A stretch of 64,000 nucleotides of DNA from an uncultured Lachnospiraceae bacterium (GCA_949132985.1 CASCGD010000002.1:1-64000), one strand, 5' to 3'. Positions 9,628 to 17,699 are shown, numbered from the stretch's first letter. Made by a program: numbers and translations. The notes: a model not told the origin generated them from the sequence alone.

Positions 9628-9825
9628 TACTCTTTCCTCCATAAAATTTTATTTTTTGCTCGCTGAAAGCGATCTATCCAAAAGCCCTGAGCAATGCCGG
9701 CTTAAGTTGGCGACATTGAAGCCCAGAAGCCCCCGAATCAAGATAAGGTTTCTGCCAAAGACACAGGCATGATGCCCGCATGCTCCGCATATCGGCCAGA
9801 TGCTCTTTCTCACCTGCTGTCAACG

Positions 9826-10398
9826 TTACTCAATGTTCCGATGGCGGCTCTCCATCTGCTCATAAGAAAGCCCCATCTCCTCCCGAAGAAGCATGACTAT
9901 AATGTCAAAGAGCAAAAACAGGTGCTGCTCAAAAAGATTCCCCATGGGCTGCCTTGATTTTACAACCCGGGGGTCCGTCCCCTTGTACACTGCTGCGGGG
10001 ACAAAGAGTACATGGTCCGCCGCCTGCGGCATCCGCTCCTTCGGCGCTCCGGTAATCACTCCGATCTTCGCACCGGTCTTCATCGACTGTTCGATCAGAT
10101 AATCAATATGACCGATCTTCCCGGAGCCATCCACCGCCAGAAACAGATCCCCCTGCCTCATTCCCGGTGTCGTATCATCCCAGAGCCAGAACGTCTCCTT
10201 TCCCAGATGCATAATCCTCATTGCAAAGCTTCTGGCTGCAATACCCTCACGGCCCGCGCCCACCACAAATATTCGTTTTGCCTCCATGATGGCCCGCATA
10301 AATTCAAACAGCTCTGCCGCATCCATTGCCTCAAATACCGCCTCATGCTCCGCAAGTACCATTTTTGTACAACTTCTGAAGCGCTCTTCAAATGTCAT
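9826..10398 (-). CDS. SIS-domain protein, 6-phospho-3-hexuloisomerase-like
   Basis: A 190-residue SIS-domain sugar isomerase. The phosphosugar-binding segment IFVVGAGREGIAARSFAMRIMHLG and the C-terminal PMGNLFEQHLFLLFD match the HxlB (PHI) subfamily, which interconverts 3-hexulose 6-phosphate and fructose 6-phosphate. No 3-hexulose-6-phosphate synthase (HxlA) is nearby, so this is not a formaldehyde-fixing ribulose monophosphate pair; a dedicated sugar pathway feeding fructose 6-phosphate is more likely (inference). Ribosome site GAGGAG precedes the ATG. Two LacI/CcpA-type operators lie upstream. Confidence 0.8.
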   Translation of the reverse strand: MTFEERFRSCTKMVLAEHEAVFEAMDAAELFEFMRAIMEAKRIFVVGAGREGIAARSFAMRIMHLGKETFWLWDDTTPGMRQGDLFLAVDGSGKIGHIDYLIEQSMKTGAKIGVITGAPKERMPQAADHVLFVPAAVYKGTDPRVVKSRQPMGNLFEQHLFLLFDIIVMLLREEMGLSYEQMESRHRNIE

Positions 10399-10421
10399 CT
10401 TTCTTCTCCTCGCTTGTTTTT

Positions 10422-10435
10422 AGAAACCGTTTTCA
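10422..10435. promoter_or_regulatory. Putative cre (CcpA) site upstream of the SIS gene
   Basis: On the minus strand TGAAAACGGTTTCT, a close fit to the Firmicutes cre consensus, 24 bp before the start codon, placed to give roadblock or promoter repression. It differs from the TGTAA-type operators of the local LacI, so it may serve global carbon control. Confidence 0.5.
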
Positions 10436-10510
10436 ATATTTTATTGTTAAACTTGCATATATATTTTTATATATAATCTTTTTTATATCATATTTATGCC
10501 AATATTTTTA

Positions 10511-10524
10511 TGTAATCGCTTACA
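10511..10524. promoter_or_regulatory. LacI-type operator upstream of the SIS gene
   Basis: Palindrome TGTAATCGCTTACA, matching the half-sites found at 11598-11611 and 12991-13004. It lies in the AT-rich 175-bp gap between the lacI-type gene and the SIS gene, 112 bp before the SIS start. Most likely bound by the adjacent LacI-family regulator. Confidence 0.65.
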
Positions 10525-10538
10525 TTTCGTTTTGAAAG

Positions 10539-10568
10539 AAAACCATTTCCTCTTCCAGAAATGGTTTT
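10539..10568 (-). terminator. Terminator after LacI-family regulator
   Basis: Perfect 11-bp stem AAAACCATTTC/GAAATGGTTTT with an 8-nt loop, starting 6 bp after the lacI-type stop codon and T-rich on exit. Confidence 0.65.
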
Positions 10569-10573
10569 TAAAC

Positions 10574-11593
10574 CTATACATTTTTCTTCTGCAGCTTCTC
10601 GGACCCTCGCAAAACCAGTTTCACCGGTACCACCACGGTCTCCCGCTCCGCCTCCGGAACTGCCAAACGATCAAGAAGCATCCGCATCGCAATTTTTCCC
10701 ATGTCGGATTCTGACCGTTCTACCACAGAAAGCTTAAAATCAATCACCCGCAGTGCCTCAATGTCGTCAAATCCGATCATGGAAATGTCCTTGCCGATCA
10801 TGATTCCCTGCTCAGTCAGATAGCGAAGGCATCCCAGCGTCATCATATTATTACAGGTGAAAACAGCAGTGGGCGGTTCCGGAAGGCTCATCAGCTGCCT
10901 GGTCATCTGATAGGCAAGCTCCGACTTCTGATCCCCGCGAACCATATATTCGCCCCGAATCGGAATATCGTGGTCGTCCATCGCCCTCCGATATCCTCTC
11001 GAGCGCTCGTACACCGGTCTGGTCAACGTGCTTCCCTCAATGATCGCAATCCGTTCATGCCCTTCCTGAATCAGCCGGCTCACCGCCTCGTAAGCCCCCT
11101 TTTCATTGTCAGCCATGACGATGCTGAATTTTCCGCCCCGGATGTCCCGGTCTAAAAGCACCACCGGAATCCCCCTTTTCTCGATCTCCTCCAACAGCTC
11201 CCTGGTGGTATCCGAATAATGATCCACCGGACTGACAATAATACCCGCCAGATTGTTGCTGAACACCGTCTTTAAAAACTCCTGTTCCTTCTGAACATTT
11301 TCATCGGAGTTAAAGAAAAATACATTGTAATGGTTCTGCTCTGCTGCCTTTGTAACTCCATAAAAAGCCCCGGAAAAAAACGGGTTTTCAATGTCCGGAA
11401 AAATAACTCCGATATTTGAAGTACTCCGGACACTCAGGCTTCTGGCGATCGCATTGGGAACATACTCGTTTTCCTCAACAACCCTCATCACCCTTTCCCT
11501 TGTCTCAGGCTTTACCAGATTACTGTGATTGATCACTCTGGATACGGTCGCCACTGACACCCCGGCTTTTTGTGCGATCTCACTGATATTCAT
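10574..11593 (-). CDS. LacI family transcriptional regulator of sugar island I
   Basis: A 339-residue LacI/GalR repressor: N-terminal helix-turn-helix and hinge (ISEIAQKAGVSVATVSRVIN, then PNAIARSLS), followed by a periplasmic-binding-like effector domain ending LRGSEKL. It probably binds the island-I sugar or its phosphate and releases TGTAAnCGnTTnCA operators. One such operator overlaps its own transcription start region, implying autoregulation; others precede the SIS gene and the mutarotase-like gene. A promoter with TTGACA and TAGGAT is visible upstream. Confidence 0.92.
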   Translation of the reverse strand: MNISEIAQKAGVSVATVSRVINHSNLVKPETRERVMRVVEENEYVPNAIARSLSVRSTSNIGVIFPDIENPFFSGAFYGVTKAAEQNHYNVFFFNSDENVQKEQEFLKTVFSNNLAGIIVSPVDHYSDTTRELLEEIEKRGIPVVLLDRDIRGGKFSIVMADNEKGAYEAVSRLIQEGHERIAIIEGSTLTRPVYERSRGYRRAMDDHDIPIRGEYMVRGDQKSELAYQMTRQLMSLPEPPTAVFTCNNMMTLGCLRYLTEQGIMIGKDISMIGFDDIEALRVIDFKLSVVERSESDMGKIAMRMLLDRLAVPEAERETVVVPVKLVLRGSEKLQKKNV

Positions 11594-11597
11594 AAAA

Positions 11598-11611
11598 TGT
11601 AACCGCTTTCA
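11598..11611. promoter_or_regulatory. LacI-type operator at the regulator's own start
   Basis: TGTAACCGCTTTCA, five bases upstream of the lacI-type start codon and just downstream of the -10 element, so binding would block the promoter or the early transcript. Confidence 0.65.
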
Positions 11612-11619
11612 TGTATATT

Positions 11620-11648
11620 ATCCTATCATGCATCTCTTACCGTGTCAA
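11620..11648 (-). promoter_or_regulatory. Sigma-A promoter of the LacI-family regulator
   Basis: Minus-strand -35 TTGACA (11643-11648), 17-bp spacer, -10 TAGGAT (11620-11625). Predicted transcription start near 11613, immediately before the operator. Confidence 0.65.
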
Positions 11649-11793
11649 CAGATTTCATCAATGTGTCACAGTTTTGTCACTTTCCACAAATTCCAACCAG
11701 ACAAATTGTACAAAAGTCATAATCATCTGTTCGGAAACAAACTGCTGTCCACAGCTGTCCCGGTTACTGTGAAAAACAATCGACTCCATCTCT

Positions 11794-12858
11794 TCACATT
11801 TCCCGTTCTACTTCAAAGTCATACCCCAAAAGCACACCCGCGATTGCCTTCAGCTTCTTTGTCTCTCCTGTGTAGATCCACTTTGTCACACGTTCAATCG
11901 AATGATTGAGTCCCGTAGGGCGGCCGATCGTCTGCATGTTGCATTCCATCTCCGCAAACCCGCCGGAATTTCCGTCATCGTTGTAAATATGTACGGAATA
12001 CCCGTTGTCCCCCTCCCTCAAAGGCGGCTCCTCCGAATACATTGCCGAGGGATTGTTTGGATAATTGATTATGATCAGATAGCTCTCACCATCGGTTTCA
12101 TCGGCCAAATATCCGAAGCGCCCGGTCAGAACCGCAGATCGGTAAGCAATCTTATAGCGGGAATCCCCCGTAATCTCGAGACAGACACCATGTCCTGCCG
12201 GATACTCATGGGAACCCGCGGGTTCATAGTGATCTGTCCCTCTCATTGCACGGTACATCGGCAGATACAGGCGTCCCTTCGGTCTGACCTGCAGAAGATC
12301 CCAGCTCTCCGCAAAAATCTGCTCCTCGCTCTCCGCCGTCAGATCCAGCACCTGCTCATAACCGCAATATGATACGGACTCCATCAGTATATCATAATCA
12401 GGGAGCTTGCGCAACGGATCCAATGCCTTTCGAATCCTGCGGCCAAACTCCACATGAACGGTTCCTGTCACGGTATTATAGGACTCCAGATCCAAACTCT
12501 GGTGCAGGCAGACCGCATCAAACTCCCGCTCCATCATAAAGTCACCCGGATCAATGCATTTTGGCGTATCCAGTGTCTCGCGAAAACGGCTCCGGTCCCT
12601 GATGTTAAACTGAATTTCAGGGGCAATCCACACCCGGTCTCCGCCGATATTCCAGGTCCGCGACTCGATCAGCTTTCGGTACACCTCCGGCTGCTTCACC
12701 GACTCGGGAATCCAGAACAGACCTTCCTGATATCGCTCCGAAAAGGGTCCGAACACATGCCCGCCATGCTGCGAGATTATTATATGCCATCCCTCCCCGA
12801 TCTCCAAAATCTCGTAATTCATGCCACAGACATCAAACGTTCTCAAAATTTCCTGCAT
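11794..12858 (-). CDS. Uncharacterised protein, possibly galactose-mutarotase-like (DUF6786/DUF4380-like)
   Basis: A 354-residue soluble protein without signal peptide or membrane segments. The segment GGDRVWIAPE and the strand-rich pattern recall aldose-1-epimerase-superfamily proteins of unknown function; I cannot place it confidently. The start has a good AAAGGAGAA site. It has its own promoter and a LacI-type operator at the transcription start, and an interspersed hairpin element in its leader. Context suggests processing of the same sugar as sugar operon I. Function unknown. Confidence 0.55.
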   Translation of the reverse strand: MQEILRTFDVCGMNYEILEIGEGWHIIISQHGGHVFGPFSERYQEGLFWIPESVKQPEVYRKLIESRTWNIGGDRVWIAPEIQFNIRDRSRFRETLDTPKCIDPGDFMMEREFDAVCLHQSLDLESYNTVTGTVHVEFGRRIRKALDPLRKLPDYDILMESVSYCGYEQVLDLTAESEEQIFAESWDLLQVRPKGRLYLPMYRAMRGTDHYEPAGSHEYPAGHGVCLEITGDSRYKIAYRSAVLTGRFGYLADETDGESYLIIINYPNNPSAMYSEEPPLREGDNGYSVHIYNDDGNSGGFAEMECNMQTIGRPTGLNHSIERVTKWIYTGETKKLKAIAGVLLGYDFEVEREM

Positions 12859-12877
12859 TGTTTCAGTTCTCCTTTCA

Positions 12878-12925
12878 GTGTAGCGCCCGTTCGCTTTCGC
12901 TCGCAGGCATTTCGTCGGAAGGCAT
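12878..12925 (-). repeat. 5'-leader hairpin element, copy A
   Basis: Minus-strand sequence containing GCGAGCGAAAGCGAACGGGC, able to fold with a GCGAAAGC tetraloop hairpin, ending 3 nt before the Shine-Dalgarno of the gene at 11794-12858. Nearly the same sequence, in the same orientation and spacing to the start codon, precedes the fusion gene at 53439. Confidence 0.6.
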
Positions 12926-12990
12926 TCTATAAATGCTTCGCATTTGCTTTGTATCGTTGTGAATCATTAGATATCGCTTTTTGAGCAAAA

Positions 12991-13004
12991 TGTAATCGGT
13001 TACA
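12991..13004. promoter_or_regulatory. LacI-type operator of the mutarotase-like gene
   Basis: TGTAATCGGTTACA, near-perfect palindrome centred on the predicted transcription start of the promoter at 13010-13039. Third member of the local operator set. Confidence 0.7.
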
Positions 13005-13009
13005 TTTTC

Positions 13010-13039
13010 ATTGTAAATGATTTGGAAAGAGGTTGTCAA
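13010..13039 (-). promoter_or_regulatory. Promoter of the mutarotase-like gene
   Basis: Minus-strand -35 TTGACA (13034-13039), 18-bp spacer, -10 TACAAT (13010-13015). The remainder of the 12859-13333 gap (13040-13333) shows no gene. Confidence 0.65.
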
Positions 13040-13333
13040 TCCTTAATATGACATAGTCGGCTGCAATGCTCATATACGCTAAAGAAGCTGGCAGCCGAAA
13101 ACAAGAGACCGACCGCCAGCACCGCACGATTCCGAAGCTGAGAAACCAGAGACCAAAAGACAGGCATTAGGAAATCCATTTCATCCCTATGTGATCAAAA
13201 AAATTATACAAACCTTCCTATTGCCTTCAATAATTATGCTGCTGTCAACGCATCGCATAATAGAAACAAGCGGCGGCTGCGTCGGGACTTGGGGAGCCGC
13301 GCTATCGGGAAAACAGGCAAGTCAAACTACCAA

Positions 13334-14125
13334 TTACTTCCGTTTCCCCGGCAGATACCAACACAGCGCCGTACCGATGAAACCCAATGCAAGAATCACA
13401 CTGCTCATCCGCACAAAAGTCACCTGCACACCCTGCACATCCTGCAGATTTCGCAGTGACTCCACATAGACTAAAAGCAGGAAGATACCCGTTATGCAGA
13501 TGCATAATCGAAAACGGTTCTCTATGTGCAGCCTGCGCTGCCTGTACCAGAGCACGCCCAAAATGACAAACTCTGTCAGAAAGCAAACTGCCCAGATCAT
13601 TGCCAGTACAGGTCCTGCATGATCCGTCTGCACCCCAAGCACGGTCTCCCCCGCTATCGCCTGCGAAACCGCGATCTGAAAAAAGCCGACGGACACGACA
13701 ATCAGCACCGCCGCACCCAGCATCAGCCACCCGTCAGTCTTCCCGGCCCGCACACAGACATCCCCATCCTCCCCTGTCCGGTACACGGTAAGCATGCACA
13801 GCGGCATCAAAAGATAGTAGAGGATTTTTGACAGATATCCATAACCCTGAAACGAATGCCATCCCAACAACAGCAGCAAAATCCCGAGACCGCAGCTGAT
13901 CATTGTCTGGCGCTTTATGCGGGAATGAATTTTTTTCAGCCCATTTAATTCCCGCTCCTCCAGCTTTTCCGCAGAAAAATCCATAAGCCTTTGCTGCTCC
14001 AGCAGCTTTTTGCACGCCGCACACTCATTCACATGCTCCTCCACCGCTCTCCGTGACTTTTCCGAACAAACTTCGTCCACATAGGACGGAATCAGATCCC
14101 CTATGATATCACAATCCCATTTCAT
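13334..14125 (-). CDS. Membrane anti-sigma factor with zinc-finger (zf-HC2) domain
   Basis: A 263-residue protein. The N-terminal anti-sigma zinc-binding motif HVNECAACKK (His31, Cys35, Cys38) is followed by about six membrane segments from roughly residue 70 onwards (for example CGLGILLLLLGW and LMLGAAVLIVVSVGFF). It overlaps the upstream ECF sigma gene by 17 nt, the usual arrangement of a sigma/anti-sigma pair. It should hold that sigma factor at the membrane until a signal arrives. Polytopic C-terminal regions of this kind are common in Clostridia; the signal is unknown. Confidence 0.85.
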   Translation of the reverse strand: MKWDCDIIGDLIPSYVDEVCSEKSRRAVEEHVNECAACKKLLEQQRLMDFSAEKLEERELNGLKKIHSRIKRQTMISCGLGILLLLLGWHSFQGYGYLSKILYYLLMPLCMLTVYRTGEDGDVCVRAGKTDGWLMLGAAVLIVVSVGFFQIAVSQAIAGETVLGVQTDHAGPVLAMIWAVCFLTEFVILGVLWYRQRRLHIENRFRLCICITGIFLLLVYVESLRNLQDVQGVQVTFVRMSSVILALGFIGTALCWYLPGKRK

Positions 14126-14594
14126 TAATATCCACCTCTTTCAATAATGTCTGTTTCCCGCGAAAGTATGTCACCCTCGCCCAGTTTTCACTTTTCCCCA
14201 GCATCCGTCCGATCTCCCCAAAAGGCAGGCCGCTTAGCACCCTCAGCATCATCACCCGCCTTGTCCGCTCCGGCAGTTCCCTCAGCTTTTCCCAGACATC
14301 AGCCAGCTCTATGCGCAGGATCACCTGAGATTCCGTGTTCTCCACGGAAGCAAGGCTCTCGTCCAGCTCCATGGGATGCTCATGTTTCGCCTTCGCCCAG
14401 TGCTGATAGAGCAAATGCTTAGCGATCTGGCAGAGCCACGTGGTCACCTTGCAGCTCCCGTCATATCTTCCGATAGACTCCATGGCCTTCACAAAAGTTT
14501 CCTGCATCAGATCCTCTGCCAGCGCCTGGTCCTTACACCGGGAAAAGAGAAAATAATAGACGATACGGGAATTTTCCCTGTATAGTTCTTCCAC
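14109..14594 (-). CDS. ECF-type RNA polymerase sigma factor
   Basis: A 161-residue sigma-70 family protein with region 2 (ALAEDLMQETFVKAMESIGRY, with region 2.3/2.4 TWLCQIAKHLLYQHWAK) and region 4 (LPERTRRVMMLRVLSGLPFGEIGRMLGKSENWARV). No C-terminal extension. It is coupled to the zinc-finger anti-sigma gene downstream. Its regulon cannot be read from this window. Confidence 0.9.
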   Translation of the reverse strand: MEELYRENSRIVYYFLFSRCKDQALAEDLMQETFVKAMESIGRYDGSCKVTTWLCQIAKHLLYQHWAKAKHEHPMELDESLASVENTESQVILRIELADVWEKLRELPERTRRVMMLRVLSGLPFGEIGRMLGKSENWARVTYFRGKQTLLKEVDINEMGL

Positions 14595-14637
14595 TCCGTT
14601 TCCTTTCTCGCCGCGCCGTTTTCCACGCGCCTGTACG

Positions 14638-14907
14638 TATTCTCCGGCAGTTAATTACCACAGCATTTTGCTTGCCCAAACCTCCAGCTGCCGCGTTCTC
14701 ATCAATCGCTGCAGCTGAGTCTTTTGCCTTGCATAGGAAGATTTATTCCCGTGAGCAATGAGAAAACAGCCATCTTTACATGGATATTTTACGAATGCCG
14801 CGAGGCTCCCCCCTCCTGCTTAGCAGCACTGTAAGTTTGATGCCCCGCTGCCTGCAGCGGGGTCTTTGATTCTGCGCAAACTGCTGCGATTAACCGCCGG
14901 GATAATA
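14638..14907. repeat. MITE-like interspersed repeat, copy 3 (degenerate, enlarged)
   Basis: The core ATCAATCGCTGCAGCT and CTTTTGCCTTGCA is shared with copies at 2007 and 57253. Ends resemble the terminal inverted repeats (TATTCTCCGGCAGTTAATTA on the left, TTAACCGCCGGGATAATA on the right). About 110 bp of extra sequence, including a CCCCGCTG/CAGCGGGG hairpin at 14841-14860, separates core and right end. This copy fills most of the 14595-15071 gap. Confidence 0.55.
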
Positions 14908-15021
14908 CCTGTCATTGTGATATCTTTATATCCGTCTACACGGGAAAACGTTACAGGGAATTTAACTTTTTTGTCTGTTTTTCAGAGGATTTTTTATTGT
15001 TTCCTGAATCCGTCCGTGCGC

Positions 15022-15048
15022 AAAAAAACCCCACGGAATCCCGCGGGG
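15022..15048 (-). terminator. Terminator of the nifS-nifU-HDGYP-Hpt operon
   Basis: Stem CCCCGCGG/CCGTGGGG with loop GATT, followed on the minus strand by seven T, 24 bp after the Hpt stop. Confidence 0.88.
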
Positions 15049-15071
15049 CCTCACATACTTCTACCTGCATT

Positions 15072-15422
15072 TTAATTTTCTAAAGCGTGAATCGCCTCAA
15101 TCGTCTGCTCATAATCCGCGCGCACACGGTCCAAATGATCCGTATTTGCCAGCGCCGTACCTCCCCTCAGCTCTTCGGTAAGCTCATTGCTGGAATCCAG
15201 CAGTCTGCTAAAGCCCAAATTGGAAGCTACGCCCTTGATCGTATGGGCAGCACGAAACGCTTCCTCGTAATTTCCCTCCGCGAGCTTCTCATCCAGTGTT
15301 GCAAGGCTCTTGTCGTCCAGAAATCTCCGCACGAACTTCACCACGCGCTCCTCCTTCATCAGCCGGGACATCACTCCGTTGTAATCGCCTCCGATTTTAT
15401 CATAAAATTCTTTCAGCGTCAT
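15072..15422 (-). CDS. Hpt (histidine phosphotransfer) domain protein
   Basis: A 116-residue stand-alone four-helix Hpt domain with the phospho-acceptor motif AAHTIKGVASNLGF (His about residue 59). Such proteins shuttle phosphate between a hybrid histidine kinase and a response regulator. It follows the HD-GYP response regulator by 51 nt and shares its terminator, making that regulator the obvious partner. No histidine kinase is encoded nearby, so the phosphate donor must lie elsewhere. Confidence 0.88.
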   Translation of the reverse strand: MTLKEFYDKIGGDYNGVMSRLMKEERVVKFVRRFLDDKSLATLDEKLAEGNYEEAFRAAHTIKGVASNLGFSRLLDSSNELTEELRGGTALANTDHLDRVRADYEQTIEAIHALEN

Positions 15423-15473
15423 TTTTATTTATCTCCTCTCCGATTGTTCCATTCTCTTATAAAGCCGCTGCCA

Positions 15474-16982
15474 TTACAGCAAAATAATCTTTCCGTAAGC
15501 GCCAATAATCTGCGGGGGTTCGTCCGCCGACCACTCGACACGGTAAATTACCTTTTTGCGTATCGTTCCCCCGTGACCTAACGCTTCAAACTCCCGTTCC
15601 ACGATGGGCTGATCCGGCGTGGCAGTGTTCAACACCCCATTCATGATCTGCATAGTCTCCTCCCCCAGAATCTCCCGGATCTGATCACTGTTTGCCGGGT
15701 CCATAATCAACTCCGGCAAGCCGCGCTCCGCCACCTCGGAACCCATAAGACGCACCATGTTTGGCGAGACCGTATATTCAAACTGGATTTCCCGTGAAAT
15801 AGCTGCAAAAAACTGGTATTTTGCCCGCTCGCGCTCCAACAGCTGCAGCGTACGCCCGGACGCAGAGAGCTCCTCGTGCATCCCGATCTCATCCACAATG
15901 ACTTCCAGCTCCCCGCTGTCCTGCGTGGATTCACTGTTCAAAAGTTCCCTCAGCTGCGGCGCACTCACTTTCAGACAGTCCATCAAAAGCGGATTGAAGC
16001 TGCCGCACTCACCGTTTAAGATCATATCCAGCGCCTGTTCATGAGTGAAGGCTTTTTTGTAAACGCGCGGGCTCGTCAGTGCATCGTAGACATCCGCAAG
16101 CGCCACCACCTGCGCACTGATGGGAATCTCTTCTCCCTTTAAACCATCGGGATAGCCCCGGCCATCCCATCTTTCATGATGCCAGCGCGCAATCTCATAA
16201 GCCGTCTTCACAAGAGGTTCGTCCTTGTACTTCGTCACCTTTTCCAGCATCATTGCACCCTGCATGGAGTGCGTCTTCATGATCTCGTATTCCTCATCTG
16301 TAAATCTTCCCGGCTTATTCAGTATCTTATACGGAATCGCGATTTTTCCGGCATCGTGCAGGGCGCTCGCCGTGGCGATCAGATGGATATCCGACACCGA
16401 AAGCGGATACTGATCACAAATCTGTACCAGCTGGCGCAGGAGCAAATCTGTAATAATATTGATGTTTAAAACATGTTCGCCGCTCTCGCCGTTTCGAAAC
16501 TCCATAATATGGCTCAAAATATGAACCATCATGGAACTGGTTTTCTCTTTTTCATAAATCTGTTCCGTTACCAGATCAACCAGCTTTTTCTGCTTCCCGT
16601 ACAAAAGCAGTGTATTCACGACACGTCGGTGAACCACCGCCACGTCAAAGGGGCGGCTGATGTAATCCGTAGCCCCCAGACCGTAAGCCTTATCCAAAAA
16701 GGCAGGGGAGCTTTCCGATGAGATCATAATGACCGGTACATCCTCGATCCACTGCCTTTCCTTCATCACGGTAAGAACCTGAAATCCGTTCATTTTCGGC
16801 ATCACAAGATCCAACAGCACCAGATCAATATCCGTATTGCGCAGGTTTAAGATGGCGACTGCCTCCTCGCCATCCGAAGCCTCCATAATCTCATATTCAT
16901 CCTCCAGCATGTCTGACAACAGCGACCGGTTCATATCCGAATCGTCAACAATCAAGATTTTTTGTCTGCCCATATTATCCAT
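15474..16982 (-). CDS. Response regulator with HD-GYP domain and C-terminal PAS-like region
   Basis: 502 residues: receiver domain 7-125 with phospho-acceptor Asp58 (LLDLVMPKMNG) and acidic pair at 13-14; HD-GYP domain about 145-330 with His209-Asp210 (LHDAGK), HHERWDGRGYP at 268-278 and ADVYDALTS; C-terminal about 370-502 resembling a PAS fold. The HD-GYP residues are intact, so a cyclic-di-GMP phosphodiesterase is predicted. The ATG lies 5 nt after the nifU stop, with its ribosome site inside nifU, so expression is coupled to Fe-S assembly genes. That neighbourhood is odd for a second-messenger enzyme. Confidence 0.9.
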   Translation of the reverse strand: MDNMGRQKILIVDDSDMNRSLLSDMLEDEYEIMEASDGEEAVAILNLRNTDIDLVLLDLVMPKMNGFQVLTVMKERQWIEDVPVIMISSESSPAFLDKAYGLGATDYISRPFDVAVVHRRVVNTLLLYGKQKKLVDLVTEQIYEKEKTSSMMVHILSHIMEFRNGESGEHVLNINIITDLLLRQLVQICDQYPLSVSDIHLIATASALHDAGKIAIPYKILNKPGRFTDEEYEIMKTHSMQGAMMLEKVTKYKDEPLVKTAYEIARWHHERWDGRGYPDGLKGEEIPISAQVVALADVYDALTSPRVYKKAFTHEQALDMILNGECGSFNPLLMDCLKVSAPQLRELLNSESTQDSGELEVIVDEIGMHEELSASGRTLQLLERERAKYQFFAAISREIQFEYTVSPNMVRLMGSEVAERGLPELIMDPANSDQIREILGEETMQIMNGVLNTATPDQPIVEREFEALGHGGTIRKKVIYRVEWSADEPPQIIGAYGKIILL

Positions 16983-16987
16983 TCGAT

Positions 16988-17431
16988 TTAATATTCCTCT
17001 TCCAATTCCTCTTCTTTTTCACTGATGTCGTTCACCGGCTTTTCAAGACCATCGATCTCGATGCCTTTTTTCTGTGCATAATCCCAAAGCGCCGCATGAA
17101 TTGCCTCCTCCGCCAGCAGGGAACAGTGCACCTTCACCGGGGGAAGCCCGTCTAACGCCTCCATAACCGCCCTGTTTGTCACCTGAAGCGCCTCCTGAAC
17201 CGTCTTGCCCTTCACAAGCTCGGTGGCCATGCTGCTGGTCGCCACTGCGGCCCCGCAGCCAAATGTTTTAAATTTGCAGTTCTGAATGATTCCGTCGTCA
17301 TCGATATCCAGATACATGCGCATGATGTCGCCGCACTTGGCATTCCCCACGGTGCCGACGCCGCTGGCGTCATCGATCTCACCCACATTGCGGGGATTAT
17401 TGAAATGATCCATCACTTTTTCGCTGTACAT
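16988..17431 (-). CDS. nifU: Fe-S cluster assembly scaffold NifU/IscU
   Basis: A 147-residue NifU_N/IscU scaffold. The three cluster-ligand cysteines are visible at about residues 33 (GNAKCGDIM), 59 (KTFGCGAAVA) and 103 (VKVHCSLLAEEA), with Asp35 in the usual position. It receives sulfur from NifS to assemble Fe-S clusters in the cytoplasm. The C-terminus carries an extra Glu-rich tail. It follows nifS after a 268-bp gap that contains a structured repeat element. Confidence 0.92.
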   Translation of the reverse strand: MYSEKVMDHFNNPRNVGEIDDASGVGTVGNAKCGDIMRMYLDIDDDGIIQNCKFKTFGCGAAVATSSMATELVKGKTVQEALQVTNRAVMEALDGLPPVKVHCSLLAEEAIHAALWDYAQKKGIEIDGLEKPVNDISEKEEELEEEY

Positions 17432-17525
17432 AACTTTAAAGCCTTTCTGTAAATATATTTTAAAACAAAATAGAAAACGGTTTGGTTACTTTTCACACCC
17501 GAGCCATAGCATGCCCTCTGGGTAC

Positions 17526-17690
17526 GCACTTGCTGCGTGGCTGCAAAAGAACATGATTCAGACAGCAGGTTTGGACTTCGCGAAGCGGTCCTAAGCGCCA
17601 GTGGCGCTTATTTCGGACGGACCGGAGTGGAACAGCGACCTTTCATGTCCAAACTGCCCGTTACTGATCACGGAGTGAACAGTAACACGG
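17526..17690. repeat. Structured intergenic element, copy 1 (between nifS and nifU)
   Basis: In order on the plus strand: small hairpin ACGCA/TGCGT, core AGAACATGATTCAG, outer stem GTTTGGAC (17569-17576)/GTCCAAAC (17647-17654) enclosing a 9-bp palindrome TAAGCGCCA/TGGCGCTTA (17592-17610), then stem GTTACTG/CAGTAAC (17660-17686). The same order of parts and the same core recur at 57014-57140. Confidence 0.55.
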
Positions 17691-17699
17691 TTTGACCTG

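Noticed and set aside
9628..9642. Upstream ATG as start of the island I binding protein
   Set aside because: It overlaps the Shine-Dalgarno of the ATG at 9627, and the signal peptide starts naturally there. The same reasoning moves the island III binding protein start from 49320 to 49305.
9826..10398. Ribulose monophosphate pathway (HxlA/HxlB) in island I
   Set aside because: No hexulose-6-phosphate synthase is encoded; the SIS protein stands in a sugar-import context.
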